From Bradyrhizobium frederickii (GTDB lineage Bacteria > Pseudomonadota > Alphaproteobacteria > Rhizobiales > Xanthobacteraceae), in the NCBI RefSeq assembly GCF_004570865.1, contig NZ_SPQS01000021.1, forward strand, positions 83,673 to 147,672: DNA of 64,000 nt. The letters run 5' to 3'. The translations under genes were made by a program, and so were the position numbers. Positions 38,238-46,875 of this stretch are shown piece by piece. Position 1 is the stretch's first letter. Each line of letters begins with the position of its first letter. Under the pieces are notes generated by a model. That model was not told where the DNA came from and did not search any database. It saw only the letters and a list, made by a program, of their open reading frames with translations.

Positions 38238-38516
38238 CTAGCGCCACCGCCAACCGCAGCGACGACGTCCGCGATGCCACCAGCAAACCCAGCGGCGGCT
38301 GCGCGGCCGCCGGCGGCGCCAGCCAGGAGGAGGCGGCGGTCCCCATTGAGCTTGCGTCAGGAGATCCGACGGCCGGTCGTTCTGGCCAAGCTCGGGTGCG
38401 ATCGGCATCGCTTCCGCAACCGCAATGAAGCGGACGCCGATGGCGCCTATCGCCGCGCCGGCTACGACATTTTGAGCAAGACCAAGGAAAGCGCGACGAT
38501 TGGGGAGATCCATCAT
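38238..38516 (-). CDS. Small exported Arg/Trp-rich protein with Tat-like leader
   Basis: 92 residues: MMDLPNRRAFLGLAQNVVAG carries an RRxFLG twin-arginine motif before a hydrophobic segment. The mature part is AQWGPPPPPGWRRRRPRSRR followed by CWWHRGRRRCGWRWR. Bradyrhizobium encodes families of such basic Trp-rich exported peptides. AAGGAG precedes the ATG. Confidence 0.6.
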   Translation of the reverse strand: MMDLPNRRAFLGLAQNVVAGAAIGAIGVRFIAVAEAMPIAPELGQNDRPSDLLTQAQWGPPPPPGWRRRRPRSRRWVCWWHRGRRRCGWRWR

Positions 38517-38531
38517 CTTTTTCTCCTTATG

Positions 38532-39089
38532 TTATGCAGTCCGCCGCGCAGACTGGAACGCGTAGATCAGCCAGGCGAGGCCGTGCGAGATCAGGTCGAC
38601 GCCAAGCAGGAATCCGAGGAGCCACGGGCTGATGGTGGGGAAGCTGAACAGGGTCAACGCGCCCGCAGCCAACCCGAAGACGCCGGAGGTCAGCATCATC
38701 CATCCGTTCTGGCCCCAATGAGCAAAGCTCAGCACGCATCGAATGACGCCTGAGGCGATCAGGATCGCGCCGAGGAAATAAGTGAGGATCAGGGCGCCGG
38801 AGGCGGGCTGGGTCAGCAGCACGAGCCCGAAGGCGACGTAGAGGGCGCCGAGCAAAATCTGCCACAGGAAGCCGCCCCATCCTTTGGTCCAGAAGGCGTG
38901 GGCGATCTCGAACGCGCCGGCCGCGATCGCCGTCAGTCCGATCAACTTCACGCTGATAATGGTTGCGAACACCACGTCGCTGAGAGCTGCGATACCGGCG
39001 GCGATCATGACGACGCCAAGGAGAGCGCAGACCCACAGGGGAGGAGGGCCCAGAACTGCGATGCCGGACCGGCTGTCATAGACTGTCAT
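38532..39089 (-). CDS. HdeD-family membrane protein
   Basis: 185 residues with six hydrophobic segments in three pairs, the DUF308/HdeD pattern: VMIAAGIAALSDVVFATIIS, AFEIAHAFWTKGWGGFLWQ, LLGALYVAFGLVLLTQPASG and FLLGVDLISHGLAWLIYAF. HdeD proteins contribute to acid resistance at high cell density in enterics. A GATCAGGAGCGTGGC ribosome context precedes the ATG. Neighbours are other envelope genes. Confidence 0.88.
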   Translation of the reverse strand: MTVYDSRSGIAVLGPPPLWVCALLGVVMIAAGIAALSDVVFATIISVKLIGLTAIAAGAFEIAHAFWTKGWGGFLWQILLGALYVAFGLVLLTQPASGALILTYFLGAILIASGVIRCVLSFAHWGQNGWMMLTSGVFGLAAGALTLFSFPTISPWLLGFLLGVDLISHGLAWLIYAFQSARRTA

Positions 39090-39226
39090 GCCACGCTCCT
39101 GATCTACTAGATAGCTACCCCGACGCGACGGTAGCTTCGGAGCCGGAGCGTCGACATCCGACGAAACCCTGAGCGACGATGCGGGAATGTTCGCATGAAG
39201 TCTCGGGAGCGATTCCGGTGAACGAG

Positions 39227-39712
39227 CTATCGCCTGCCGCGCGGTCCCAGAGTCAGGTTGGTCACTCCCGCTGCAAGATTGATTCCGATAGATCGCTCGA
39301 TCGACAGCGGCTGCAACATCACGCTTCGGCGCGAGCCGCCAATCAGGACATTCGCCCCGAGCCCGGGACCGAATGCGACATTGCCGCTTGCTCCCACATA
39401 GCTTCCTCGCAGCGTAGCGGGGCCGATCCGCGAATTCTTGGCGAAGACGGCCCAGGAGAGAGTCCCCGCCCAGGTCACTCCCAGGTCGAGTCCAACGCGC
39501 CTTATTCGTCCCTCATAGATATATTGTCGAGGAGGTCTGCGCGCATAGAAGAAAGTGCAGCGCAGCGATTGAGCTGATCCAAGGACCAAGCCCACGCGCG
39601 GGGAGCTGAGGCATAACAGTCGGCCGACCCGGAATGCGTCGGCGCGGACGGGCGAGGCGGCGGTGCACAGCAACGCGCATGAGGCAGCGCAAAGGAACCG
39701 TGTCATTCGCAT
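39227..39712 (-). CDS. DUF992-family exported protein
   Basis: 161 residues with a signal peptide (TRFLCAASCALLCTAASPVRA). The domain reads VGRLLCLSSPRVGLVLGSAQ, a Cys pair (LLC, RCTF), YEGRIRRVGLDLGVTWAG, LRGSYVGASGNVAFGPGLG and VMLQPLSIERSIGINLAAGV. This is the DUF992 pattern of periplasmic rhizobial proteins. Its start abuts the next gene's stop (39713). Function unknown. Confidence 0.82.
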   Translation of the reverse strand: MRMTRFLCAASCALLCTAASPVRADAFRVGRLLCLSSPRVGLVLGSAQSLRCTFFYARRPPRQYIYEGRIRRVGLDLGVTWAGTLSWAVFAKNSRIGPATLRGSYVGASGNVAFGPGLGANVLIGGSRRSVMLQPLSIERSIGINLAAGVTNLTLGPRGRR

Positions 39713-40312
39713 TCAAGCCTCCATCTGGTTGTTTATGGATGCGGTCGCCGGCCGGCGATCCTGGCGAAGCCAGAACGTGATGCCGAGGCCGATCAGCAGC
39801 ACCGCGCCAAGCAGGAAGAAGAAGACGGATTGCTTCAGCCACGATATCGCCGGGACGGTCACGCCCATCGCAAGGCCGAGAAACGAGATTTGTAGCGACA
39901 GTAGGCTGACGCCCGCGAGGAACGTGCCGAGCGCCAGCAACGTCAGCAGGACCAGGCCGGTTGCCGGTGTCGGAAGCAATTGCTGGACCCCCGACATCAG
40001 CATGATGTTCATCGTGACCAGGACGGCGATCCAGTGCAGCGCCTGGGTCCAAATCAATCGGAGCTGGGCGTCCTTGCCTTGCGTCTCGGGCCATTTCGTG
40101 ACGACGCAAACCACGCCAATGGCGAGCGCCAGGAATTCCCAGTAGCCGACGAGAGGCTGGTGGGAGACGTTGGTATAGGCGACGCCTGCGACGGCGAGCA
40201 CCAGCGCCACCACATAAGGGAGTTGCTCCCACAGGAAATGGGCCATCCTGGATTGCGGCGAGGAGGACGCTGTGCCCTCGCTGCCTGATACATCGGTCTC
40301 GCTCATAGCCAT
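39713..40312 (-). CDS. Integral membrane protein, unknown
   Basis: 199 residues with about six hydrophobic segments (YVVALVLAVAGVAYTNVSH, YWEFLALAIGVVCVVT, WIAVLVTMNIMLMSG, LLTLLALGTFLAGVSLLSLQ, LKQSVFFFLLGAVLLIGLGI). The ATG at 40312 lies 4 bases after the AI-2E gene stop, and its own stop abuts the DUF992 start, so all three genes form one operon. No catalytic motif. Confidence 0.75.
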   Translation of the reverse strand: MAMSETDVSGSEGTASSSPQSRMAHFLWEQLPYVVALVLAVAGVAYTNVSHQPLVGYWEFLALAIGVVCVVTKWPETQGKDAQLRLIWTQALHWIAVLVTMNIMLMSGVQQLLPTPATGLVLLTLLALGTFLAGVSLLSLQISFLGLAMGVTVPAISWLKQSVFFFLLGAVLLIGLGITFWLRQDRRPATASINNQMEA

Positions 40313-40316
40313 CCAC

Positions 40317-41438
40317 TCACGCTTGCTTGCTGCTGAACGTCGGCTTTGGCTCGTCGCCGAGATGGTCCTCGACGTAGAACCGGATGATTGCGACGCGGCC
40401 GATCGCGACCAGGGGCATGGCCATCGCGATGCCCAGTATCCCGAACAGCGCGCCAAGCATGACAATCGCGACCAGCGTCCAGGCAGGGGGGATCTCGACC
40501 GCCTGACGGTGGATCAGCGGGCCGATCACATAGCCCTCGATCGACTGGATGATTGTGTAGATTAGCACGGCCCAGATCAGCAGCGAGCCGCCGAGTGGCA
40601 TTGCGACCAGCGCGATAGGAATCGCCGCCACGATCGGTCCAAGGTAGGGAATGAAGTTCGACAAACCCGCCTGCAGTCCGAGCACGAGAGGTCCGGGCAG
40701 GCCGACCAGATAGAGCGCGATCCAGACGCACAGTGTCATGAGAAGGATCCGAATGAACTGTCCGATCAGCCACAACCGCATCACACTGCCCATCTCATCC
40801 ATGACCGCTCTTGTTCGCGCTCGGTAGGGTCGCTTCACCAGCATGACCAGGCTCTCGCGATGGCTGATCGGATCGAAGGCGAAGAGAATTCCGAGAAACA
40901 GGATGACTAACGCGCCGGTCAGAAGACTCGATGCTCCGCCGAGCACGAATTGGGCGTGGCTGAGAAAGCGCCCCTGATCGGAGAACAGCCATTGTGCAAA
41001 GTCGCGGCCCCATTCCGGGCCGAGAAGGTCGACGCCGTATGACAGGAGATGCTCCTGAAGGATGTCGATCTGGCTGTCCATGACCTTCAACAGGAGGCGC
41101 GTCTGCTCCGGCAGCTTGCCTGCGCCCCATACCAACCCAAATCCGGAAAGAGCGGAGAACAGGAGCAGGACCAGCGTCAGCCGCCAGGTACGAGCGAGCG
41201 GAAGGACCGGCGCCAGTGCCCTTGCGCAGGCATCGAGAAATGCGCCGAACAACACGCCTGCAAAGATGAGCAGGAGACTGGACACTGTCTGCCACGCCAG
41301 AAACAGGAAGACACAGGCAGCTAGCAGGCTGAGCCCCGTCGCGAGAATGCTGCGCTTGGCCTGCCCCGGCAGGCCGGGGGATTCGTCGTGCGAAACAAGT
41401 TCGCAAAGCCGCTCCGGCCCTGTCCTGGAATCGCTCAT
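40317..41438 (-). CDS. AI-2E family transporter
   Basis: 373-residue paralog of the protein at 20719. Segments include LATGLSLLAACVFLFLAWQT, LLLIFAGVLFGAFLDACARA, GPLVLGLQAGLSNFIPYLGP and MLGALFGILGIAMAMPLVAI. The FIPYLGP and LIHRQAVEIPPAWTLVA blocks are typical of the family. GGGGAG lies upstream of ATG 41438. First gene of an operon with the two genes that follow. Substrate unknown. Confidence 0.9.
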   Translation of the reverse strand: MSDSRTGPERLCELVSHDESPGLPGQAKRSILATGLSLLAACVFLFLAWQTVSSLLLIFAGVLFGAFLDACARALAPVLPLARTWRLTLVLLLFSALSGFGLVWGAGKLPEQTRLLLKVMDSQIDILQEHLLSYGVDLLGPEWGRDFAQWLFSDQGRFLSHAQFVLGGASSLLTGALVILFLGILFAFDPISHRESLVMLVKRPYRARTRAVMDEMGSVMRLWLIGQFIRILLMTLCVWIALYLVGLPGPLVLGLQAGLSNFIPYLGPIVAAIPIALVAMPLGGSLLIWAVLIYTIIQSIEGYVIGPLIHRQAVEIPPAWTLVAIVMLGALFGILGIAMAMPLVAIGRVAIIRFYVEDHLGDEPKPTFSSKQA

Positions 41439-41479
41439 GGATCTCCCCAATCACCAGGGTGGATGATGGTTCGCGGCAC

Positions 41480-41716
41480 CTAGGTGCGGACGCGCCGGCT
41501 GCCAAAGTGCGGATGCTTGCCGCCGCGATGACGCCAGTAGCGGTGCTTGGTCGGGTTCGTATTGGTATTGGGCGCCACGTTCTTCGGCGCCGACATGCCG
41601 GAGTCCTTCGGTGACGCCTCCATGCCGGTTGGCTGGGCTGGCAACGGGGTTGGGGATGCGGAAACGGCCATCAACCCGCCCAGGATCAGGGCGCCCCAGA
41701 AGATTCGGATGCTCAT
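41480..41716 (-). CDS. Small exported His/Arg-rich protein
   Basis: 78 residues from ATG 41716 (GGAGG six bases upstream). Signal peptide SIRIFWGALILGGLMAVSAS, a Pro-rich middle and a basic HRYWRHRGGKHPHFGSRR tail. Function unknown. Confidence 0.55.
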   Translation of the reverse strand: MSIRIFWGALILGGLMAVSASPTPLPAQPTGMEASPKDSGMSAPKNVAPNTNTNPTKHRYWRHRGGKHPHFGSRRVRT

Positions 41717-41746
41717 TTTCGCCTCCATGCTGCCAGGGACAAGAAC

Positions 41747-43186
41747 TCAAATCGAAATGGCTCCGGTGGACAGTGCGTACACGCCGGCACATGCTGCGAT
41801 CGTGATCGCCGCAAAGAGGATTGCCTCGAGCGGCCTGAACGCAGCTTCCTTGCGCTCGCGCTTGGCAATAAGAAACAGCAGCGTGCCGGGCGCATAGAGG
41901 ATCGAGGACAGCAAGAGAAACTTTGGCCCGCCTGCGTAGATCATGCCGGCCGCGTAGAACGTCGCAACAGCCGAGCGGATCCAGTCACCAACACGCGCGC
42001 GCTCGCCAGTGCGGTAGGTCTCGCCGGTCCAGGCGAGCTTGAGACCGTAGGCCGCAACAAGGAAATATGGGATCAGCGTCATCGCGCTCGTCATCTTCAA
42101 GGCGAGCGTGAACGCGTATTCCGCAAACCAGGTTACCAGGAGGAAGGTCTGGATGACGCAATTGGTGAGCCAGAGCGCTCCAGAAGGCACCTTGTACGCG
42201 TTCACTGTTGCGAGAAAGGAGGGCATGGTGCGGTGAACCGCGGCGGAATGCAGCACCTCAGCGGCCAATAGTGACCAGGACAGGTAGTTGCCGAGGACCG
42301 AGATCAGGAGCGCCACGCTGATGAACACGCCGCCCCAGCGGCCGACGATCGCTTCCATGACGCCGGCCATGGATGGCGTCGGTAGATCCGCCAGCTCCGG
42401 TCGTAGCAGCACGCCATAGGAAAGCAGCGTCACAAGGACGAGCAGGCTAAGCACCGTCAGAAAGCCGACAATAGTTGCGAACCCAACATCGGTTCGGCTT
42501 AGGGCATAACGGGAGTAGACACTCGCGCCTTCAATCCCGACGAAGACGAATACGGTCAGCAGCATCGTGCTGCGGACCTGAGTGAGCACATCTGAATGCT
42601 CCAGCTGCTTCGTTCCCGCGAAGTTCATGGAGAAAAGCCTGCTATCAAAGGCGATGGCGGCAGCTGCAATGAACAGCAGGATCGGAATGATCTTGGCGTA
42701 GGTCGCGATCGTATTGAGCGCGGCGGCGTTCTTGATGCCGCGCAGCAGCAGAACATGCACTCCCCAGAGCAGGACGGATGCCGAAGCGATCGCCACCGCC
42801 GTTGTGCCGTCACCGAAGATGGGGAAAAACTGTCCGAGCGTTGCCTTGATCAAGACAAGGCAGGCCACATCCGCGAGGCAGCATCCAATCCAGTACCCCA
42901 CGGCCGAAGCAAATCCGATATATTCGCCAAACCCAGCCCTGGCGTAGGCATAGATGCCGGCATCGAGGTCCGGTTTGCGGTGTGACAAGGTCTGGAATAC
43001 AAAGGCCAGCATCAGCATGCCGGTGCCTGCGATCGCCCAGGCGATCATTGCCCCGAGCGCACCCGTGGTTCGCCCGAACGAGGCGGGTAGCGCGAATATG
43101 CCAGAGCCGACCATCGAGCCCACCACGAGTGCGATGAGCGCATTGCGGGAGAGCTTTTGATCGACCTGGTGCGGTGACGGAGCCAT
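41747..43186 (-). CDS. APC-family basic amino-acid permease (ArcD/YdgI-like)
   Basis: 479 residues, 12 predicted helices. LIALVVGSMVGSGIFALPAS contains the GSGIF substrate loop of the APC family. Further blocks are YWIGCCLADVACLVLIKATL, VFVFVGIEGASVYSRYA and LLISVLGNYLSWSLLAAEVL. It is closely paralogous to the arcD product at 45416 (shared GIEGASVYSRYA and EVLHSAA/EVLSAA), so arginine/ornithine-type exchange is likely. The ATG at 43186 starts just before the first helix. Confidence 0.9.
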   Translation of the reverse strand: MAPSPHQVDQKLSRNALIALVVGSMVGSGIFALPASFGRTTGALGAMIAWAIAGTGMLMLAFVFQTLSHRKPDLDAGIYAYARAGFGEYIGFASAVGYWIGCCLADVACLVLIKATLGQFFPIFGDGTTAVAIASASVLLWGVHVLLLRGIKNAAALNTIATYAKIIPILLFIAAAAIAFDSRLFSMNFAGTKQLEHSDVLTQVRSTMLLTVFVFVGIEGASVYSRYALSRTDVGFATIVGFLTVLSLLVLVTLLSYGVLLRPELADLPTPSMAGVMEAIVGRWGGVFISVALLISVLGNYLSWSLLAAEVLHSAAVHRTMPSFLATVNAYKVPSGALWLTNCVIQTFLLVTWFAEYAFTLALKMTSAMTLIPYFLVAAYGLKLAWTGETYRTGERARVGDWIRSAVATFYAAGMIYAGGPKFLLLSSILYAPGTLLFLIAKRERKEAAFRPLEAILFAAITIAACAGVYALSTGAISI

Positions 43187-43333
43187 GCCAAAATGGCCTT
43201 CCAATCCGCGATCGGCGGGCACTGATGCTCGTCGATCTCGCCAACACCTTAGAGGCGGCTTTCCCGATCGCACATCAGGGATTCTCTGTAGGGAGCAGGG
43301 GCAGGAAATCGCCGAGGGGCCTGCACGCGGGCT

Positions 43334-43555
43334 TCAGGCCTTTGCCGTGAGCTCGATCACGCCTTCGCCGGGACCGGATGGCCCCGAAACAGCAGCCAGA
43401 AGCACGACGCCGGAACGGCAGAATTCACCGGCCTTCGCGAGCTCGGCCGCGATCCGTTGAGCATGCAGAACCGCCGTATCCTGATCGGCATATTCGCATC
43501 CGGTCTCATCGGGAGTGAGGCCGTATTTATCGACGATGTGAAAATAGTAGCGCAT
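43334..43555 (-). CDS. DUF6894-family small protein
   Basis: 73 residues: MRYYFHIVDKYGLTPDETGC, then ADQDTAVLHAQRIAAELAKA. The MxRYFFHxxDG...D.EG.......AA...A pattern is the DUF6894 signature, widespread as many copies in Bradyrhizobium and often linked to stress regulons. Function unknown. Confidence 0.8.
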   Translation of the reverse strand: MRYYFHIVDKYGLTPDETGCEYADQDTAVLHAQRIAAELAKAGEFCRSGVVLLAAVSGPSGPGEGVIELTAKA

Positions 43556-43802
43556 GTCAGCCGATTAGGCCGCGCCGCGATCATCTCCTAGTGACAAACG
43601 CGTAAGGCGCCTCCTCCAAAAGGAGGACGCGTGAGTGGTGGTTCCAGTTTGCCACTTTGTAATGCGCAGGATGGTCGCTGCGGCGGAAATTACGGGGGCA
43701 ACAGGGTGGTTTCCCCGTCGGCGTTCGGGTGATTGTCCGATGCCATCCTCTGAGTCCGAGGGATAGCGTTGCTCCGTCAGCAGCGCTGAGAGGAGACGAG
43801 CA

Positions 43803-44516
43803 ATGTCAAATTATGATCAGAACCTGGCGGCCTCGAGTGCGGGCGGTGGTGACACAATCGCGGTGGACACCGGCCTGCGTGACTACATGCTGCGGATCTA
43901 CAACTACATGGCCGCAGGCGTTGGCCTGACCGCTGTCGTCGCGTGGCTGACCTATCAGCTGACTGGTCCGGCCTTGCTTGAGAGCCCGCTGATGTGGGTC
44001 TTCATCCTGGCGCCGCTTGCGCTGGTCTTCTTCATCGGCTCGCGCATCGATACGCTGTCGGTGTCGACCGCACGGCTTCTGTTTTTCATTTACGCCGCCC
44101 TGGTCGGCGTGTCGCTCTCGACGCTGCTTCACATCTACACTAGTGCATCGATTACACGCGTCTTCTTCATCGCAGCCGCGACCTTCGGGGCGCTCAGCGT
44201 GTTCGGCTACACCACCCGGCGAGACTTGTCCCGTCTTGGTACCTTCCTGTTCATGGGCCTGATCGGCATCATCATCGCGACCGTGGTCAACCTCTTCTTG
44301 GAGTCATCGGGGCTGGACTGGCTGATCTCGGTCGTGGGGGTCGGTGTTTTTGCCGGACTCACGGCGTACGATACGCAGCGAATCAAGACGATGTACGACG
44401 GCAGGGATGACGAAACGTCGGCAGGCCGCAAGTCCGTGATTTCGGCGTTGTCGCTCTACCTCAACTTCATCAACCTGTTCATGATGCTGCTGCGCCTCAC
44501 CGGTGGTCGGCGCTAA
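43803..44516 (+). CDS. Bax inhibitor-1 / YccA-family membrane protein
   Basis: 237 residues with seven hydrophobic segments: IYNYMAAGVGLTAVVAWLTY, LMWVFILAPLALVFFIGSRI, LLFFIYAALVGVSLSTLLHI, RVFFIAAATFGALSVFGYTT, GTFLFMGLIGIIIATVVNLF, WLISVVGVGVFAGLTAYDTQ and the C-terminal LYLNFINLFMMLLRLTGGRR. The AYDTQRIK and LYLDFINLF blocks are family hallmarks. In E. coli YccA modulates FtsH. A GAGGAG site precedes the ATG. Confidence 0.94.
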   Translation: MSNYDQNLAASSAGGGDTIAVDTGLRDYMLRIYNYMAAGVGLTAVVAWLTYQLTGPALLESPLMWVFILAPLALVFFIGSRIDTLSVSTARLLFFIYAALVGVSLSTLLHIYTSASITRVFFIAAATFGALSVFGYTTRRDLSRLGTFLFMGLIGIIIATVVNLFLESSGLDWLISVVGVGVFAGLTAYDTQRIKTMYDGRDDETSAGRKSVISALSLYLNFINLFMMLLRLTGGRR

Positions 44517-44535
44517 GCGGGCCGAAGGCGGCCGG

Positions 44536-45039
44536 TCAGGCCGCCGGCCGTTCCGCCGCACTTGCGAGCGCGTCGCGCAGCGCCTGTTCCTTGGTGTCAT
44601 CCAGGGACGTCTTCAGCACGGTTCCGCCGGCGTCCTTGATCTCCTTCAGCACCTTGTCCGCCGTCATGTTCTTGATCAGGACGAACAAGGCGGCGTTGCC
44701 GGTGTGCAGCGAGGCAGACAAGTCCTTCATGAAGGCGTCGTCGATGCCGAAATCGGCCAGGGCGCCGCCGAGCGCACCGGATGCGGCGCCGACCGCGACA
44801 CCAAGGATTGGATTGAGGAAGATCACGCCGATCAGAAGGCCCCAGAAACTCCCGGTCATAGCGCCCATCGCCGTTGTGTTGACGAGCTGGTTGAGCTTGA
44901 TGCCGCCGGAATCTGTTTTCACGGCGATCACCGCGTCGCTGATTGTGATTAGATATTCCTTCTGCAGCCTGAGCAGCCGTTGACGCACTTCTTCGGCCTT
45001 CGCCTCGGTTGGATACACGATCGCTACTAGGTCGGACAT
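44536..45039 (-). CDS. DUF1269-family membrane-associated protein
   Basis: 167 residues. The N-terminal VAIVYPTEAKAEEVRQRLLR domain and a Gly/Ala-rich double hydrophobic centre (TTAMGAMTGSFWGLLIGVIF, GVAVGAASGALGGALADFG) are followed by VLKEIKDAGGTVLKTSLDDT. This is the DUF1269 layout (ferroportin-like domain plus Gly-zipper hairpin). Convergent with the BI-1 gene. Function unknown, often stress-induced. Confidence 0.88.
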   Translation of the reverse strand: MSDLVAIVYPTEAKAEEVRQRLLRLQKEYLITISDAVIAVKTDSGGIKLNQLVNTTAMGAMTGSFWGLLIGVIFLNPILGVAVGAASGALGGALADFGIDDAFMKDLSASLHTGNAALFVLIKNMTADKVLKEIKDAGGTVLKTSLDDTKEQALRDALASAAERPAA

Positions 45040-45415
45040 GCAAGCCTCCTTCTGGTCGAGTTCTGCGGGCCAGGGCTGGTAGCCGGCGAGACACGCCTAA
45101 AGATTAGCTGTCGGCCCGCCAGCGCGGCATCGGATAAAACCCTAGGCGTGCAGGGATGAATTTTCTTGATCATCACCTAGGAAGGGACATCGGATCTAGC
45201 TTTCGCCAGCTAATGCTGGGCTCTCGTCCCACGCGGTCACGAAGCATGGGCGGTGAAAAATGTCTGACGTTCGTGTTCGCTTCCCGGCGAGGAGAATCCC
45301 TATCCCAGACTAGGTGATCACCCGATATTTCGAGCCGGGATCAAGGCGCATCGTGCAAGCGGTCGGGCAGTCGATCTTAGAACTGTCGCGCACCATCGTG
45401 TGGCGAGGTCTTCAC
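45040..45415. other. 376-bp divergent promoter region before arcD
   Basis: No gene. Contains two CATCGGAT words (about 45128 and 45189) and two CCTAGG palindromes (near 45141 and 45176). No full FNR/Anr site (TTGAT-N4-ATCAA) is seen, only the half TTGAT at 45166. Confidence 0.4.
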
Positions 45416-46849
45416 ATGACTGCGAACCCGTCAATCCAAAAGCTCTCGCTGTTCGCGTTGACCGCGATGGTGGTCGGCTCGATGGTCGGCTCGGGCATCT
45501 TCTCGCTGCCGAGAACCTTCGGTATCGCCACCGGACCGTTCGGAGCGATCTTCGCCTGGTGCATCGCGGGCGGCGGCATGTACACCCTCGCGCGGGTGTT
45601 CCAGGCGCTGGCGGAGCGAAAGCCCGAGCTCGATGCCGGCGTCTATGCCTATGCGAAGGAGGGGTTTGGCGACTATCCCGGTTTCCTGTCGGCATTCGGA
45701 TACTGGATAGGCAGCTGCATCGGCAACGTCTCCTATTGGGTGCTGATCAAGTCGACGTTGGGCGCTTTCTTCCCGGTCTTCGGGGACGGGAACACCGTGA
45801 TCGCGATCGTCGTCGCCTCGATCGGAATATGGCTGTTTCATTTCATGATTCTGCGCGGAGTGCAGCAGGCGGCCGCGATCAACACGATCGTGACGATCGC
45901 AAAGATCGTGCCGATCCTCGTCTTCATCGTCATCCTGATCATCGGGTTCAAGGCGGACCTGTTTCGAACGAATTTCTGGGGCGGAGAGGGCATGCCGGAC
46001 AAAAGTTTGTTCGAGCAGATTCGCGCGACCATGCTGGTCACCGTATTTGTCTTTCTCGGCATCGAGGGCGCCAGCGTCTATTCACGCTATGCCAAGGAAC
46101 GCGCGCATGTCGGCGCTGCGACCATTCTGGGATTTACGATCGTCACGAGCCTGATGGTGCTCGTAACCATGCTGCCCTATGCCGTGCTTCCCCGCGCCGA
46201 GATCGCGGGCATGCGGCAGCCCTCCATGGCGACGGTGCTGGAAGCAGTCGTTGGCCATTGGGGCGCGATCTTCGTCAGCGTCGGGCTTCTGGTTTCGGTA
46301 TTGGGGGCCTATCTCGCCTGGTCGCTGATCTGCGCCGAGGTGCTCTCCGCCGCCGGCCGGACCAGGGACATGCCGGCTCTGTTCGGCACGGAAAATGCGA
46401 ACAAGGTGCCGGCCGCGGCGCTTTGGCTCACCAACGCGATCGTTCAGCTCTTCGTCATCAGCACCTATTGGTCGCAGGACGCGTTTGCGTTGATGCTCAA
46501 TTTGACGAGCGTGATGTCGCTCATTCCGTTCTTTCTCGTCGCAGCCTATGCGCTTCTGCTCAGCAGGCGGGGCGAGACCTATGGGAAGAACAGCAGCGAC
46601 AGAACGCGCGACATGATCTTCGCTGGCATCGCCGTCGTCTACACGCTGTTCCTGATCTACGCCGCCGGAATGAAGTTCCTGCTGCTGTCCTTGATCCTCT
46701 ATGCGCCCGGCACGGCACTCTACTTCTGGGCTCGTCTGGAGCAGAAGGCGAGGGTCTTTACGACCGTCGAGTGGGTCATCTTCATTGCCGCCGCCGTCGG
46801 CGCTGCTGTCGGGATCCACGGATTGGCCACTGGCTACATCACCATCTAG
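45416..46849 (+). CDS. arcD: Arginine/ornithine antiporter-type APC permease
   Basis: 477 residues, 12 predicted helices. FALTAMVVGSMVGSGIFSLP carries the APC signature, and the VFLGIEGASVYSRYA and WSLICAEVLSAAGRT blocks follow. It exchanges arginine for a product of its breakdown and feeds ArcA, whose gene starts 26 bases later. arcB and arcC are absent, so the partner may be citrulline rather than ornithine. The ATG at 45416 is chosen to start just before the first helix; the frame extends upstream without a family-like sequence. Confidence 0.9.
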   Translation: MTANPSIQKLSLFALTAMVVGSMVGSGIFSLPRTFGIATGPFGAIFAWCIAGGGMYTLARVFQALAERKPELDAGVYAYAKEGFGDYPGFLSAFGYWIGSCIGNVSYWVLIKSTLGAFFPVFGDGNTVIAIVVASIGIWLFHFMILRGVQQAAAINTIVTIAKIVPILVFIVILIIGFKADLFRTNFWGGEGMPDKSLFEQIRATMLVTVFVFLGIEGASVYSRYAKERAHVGAATILGFTIVTSLMVLVTMLPYAVLPRAEIAGMRQPSMATVLEAVVGHWGAIFVSVGLLVSVLGAYLAWSLICAEVLSAAGRTRDMPALFGTENANKVPAAALWLTNAIVQLFVISTYWSQDAFALMLNLTSVMSLIPFFLVAAYALLLSRRGETYGKNSSDRTRDMIFAGIAVVYTLFLIYAAGMKFLLLSLILYAPGTALYFWARLEQKARVFTTVEWVIFIAAAVGAAVGIHGLATGYITI

Positions 46850-46875
46850 GCAAGGCAACTCCCGGGAGAACTCCC

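Noticed and set aside
45040..45415. FNR/Anr-type site in front of arcD
   Set aside because: Only the half TTGAT at 45166 is present; the inverted half at the right spacing is missing.
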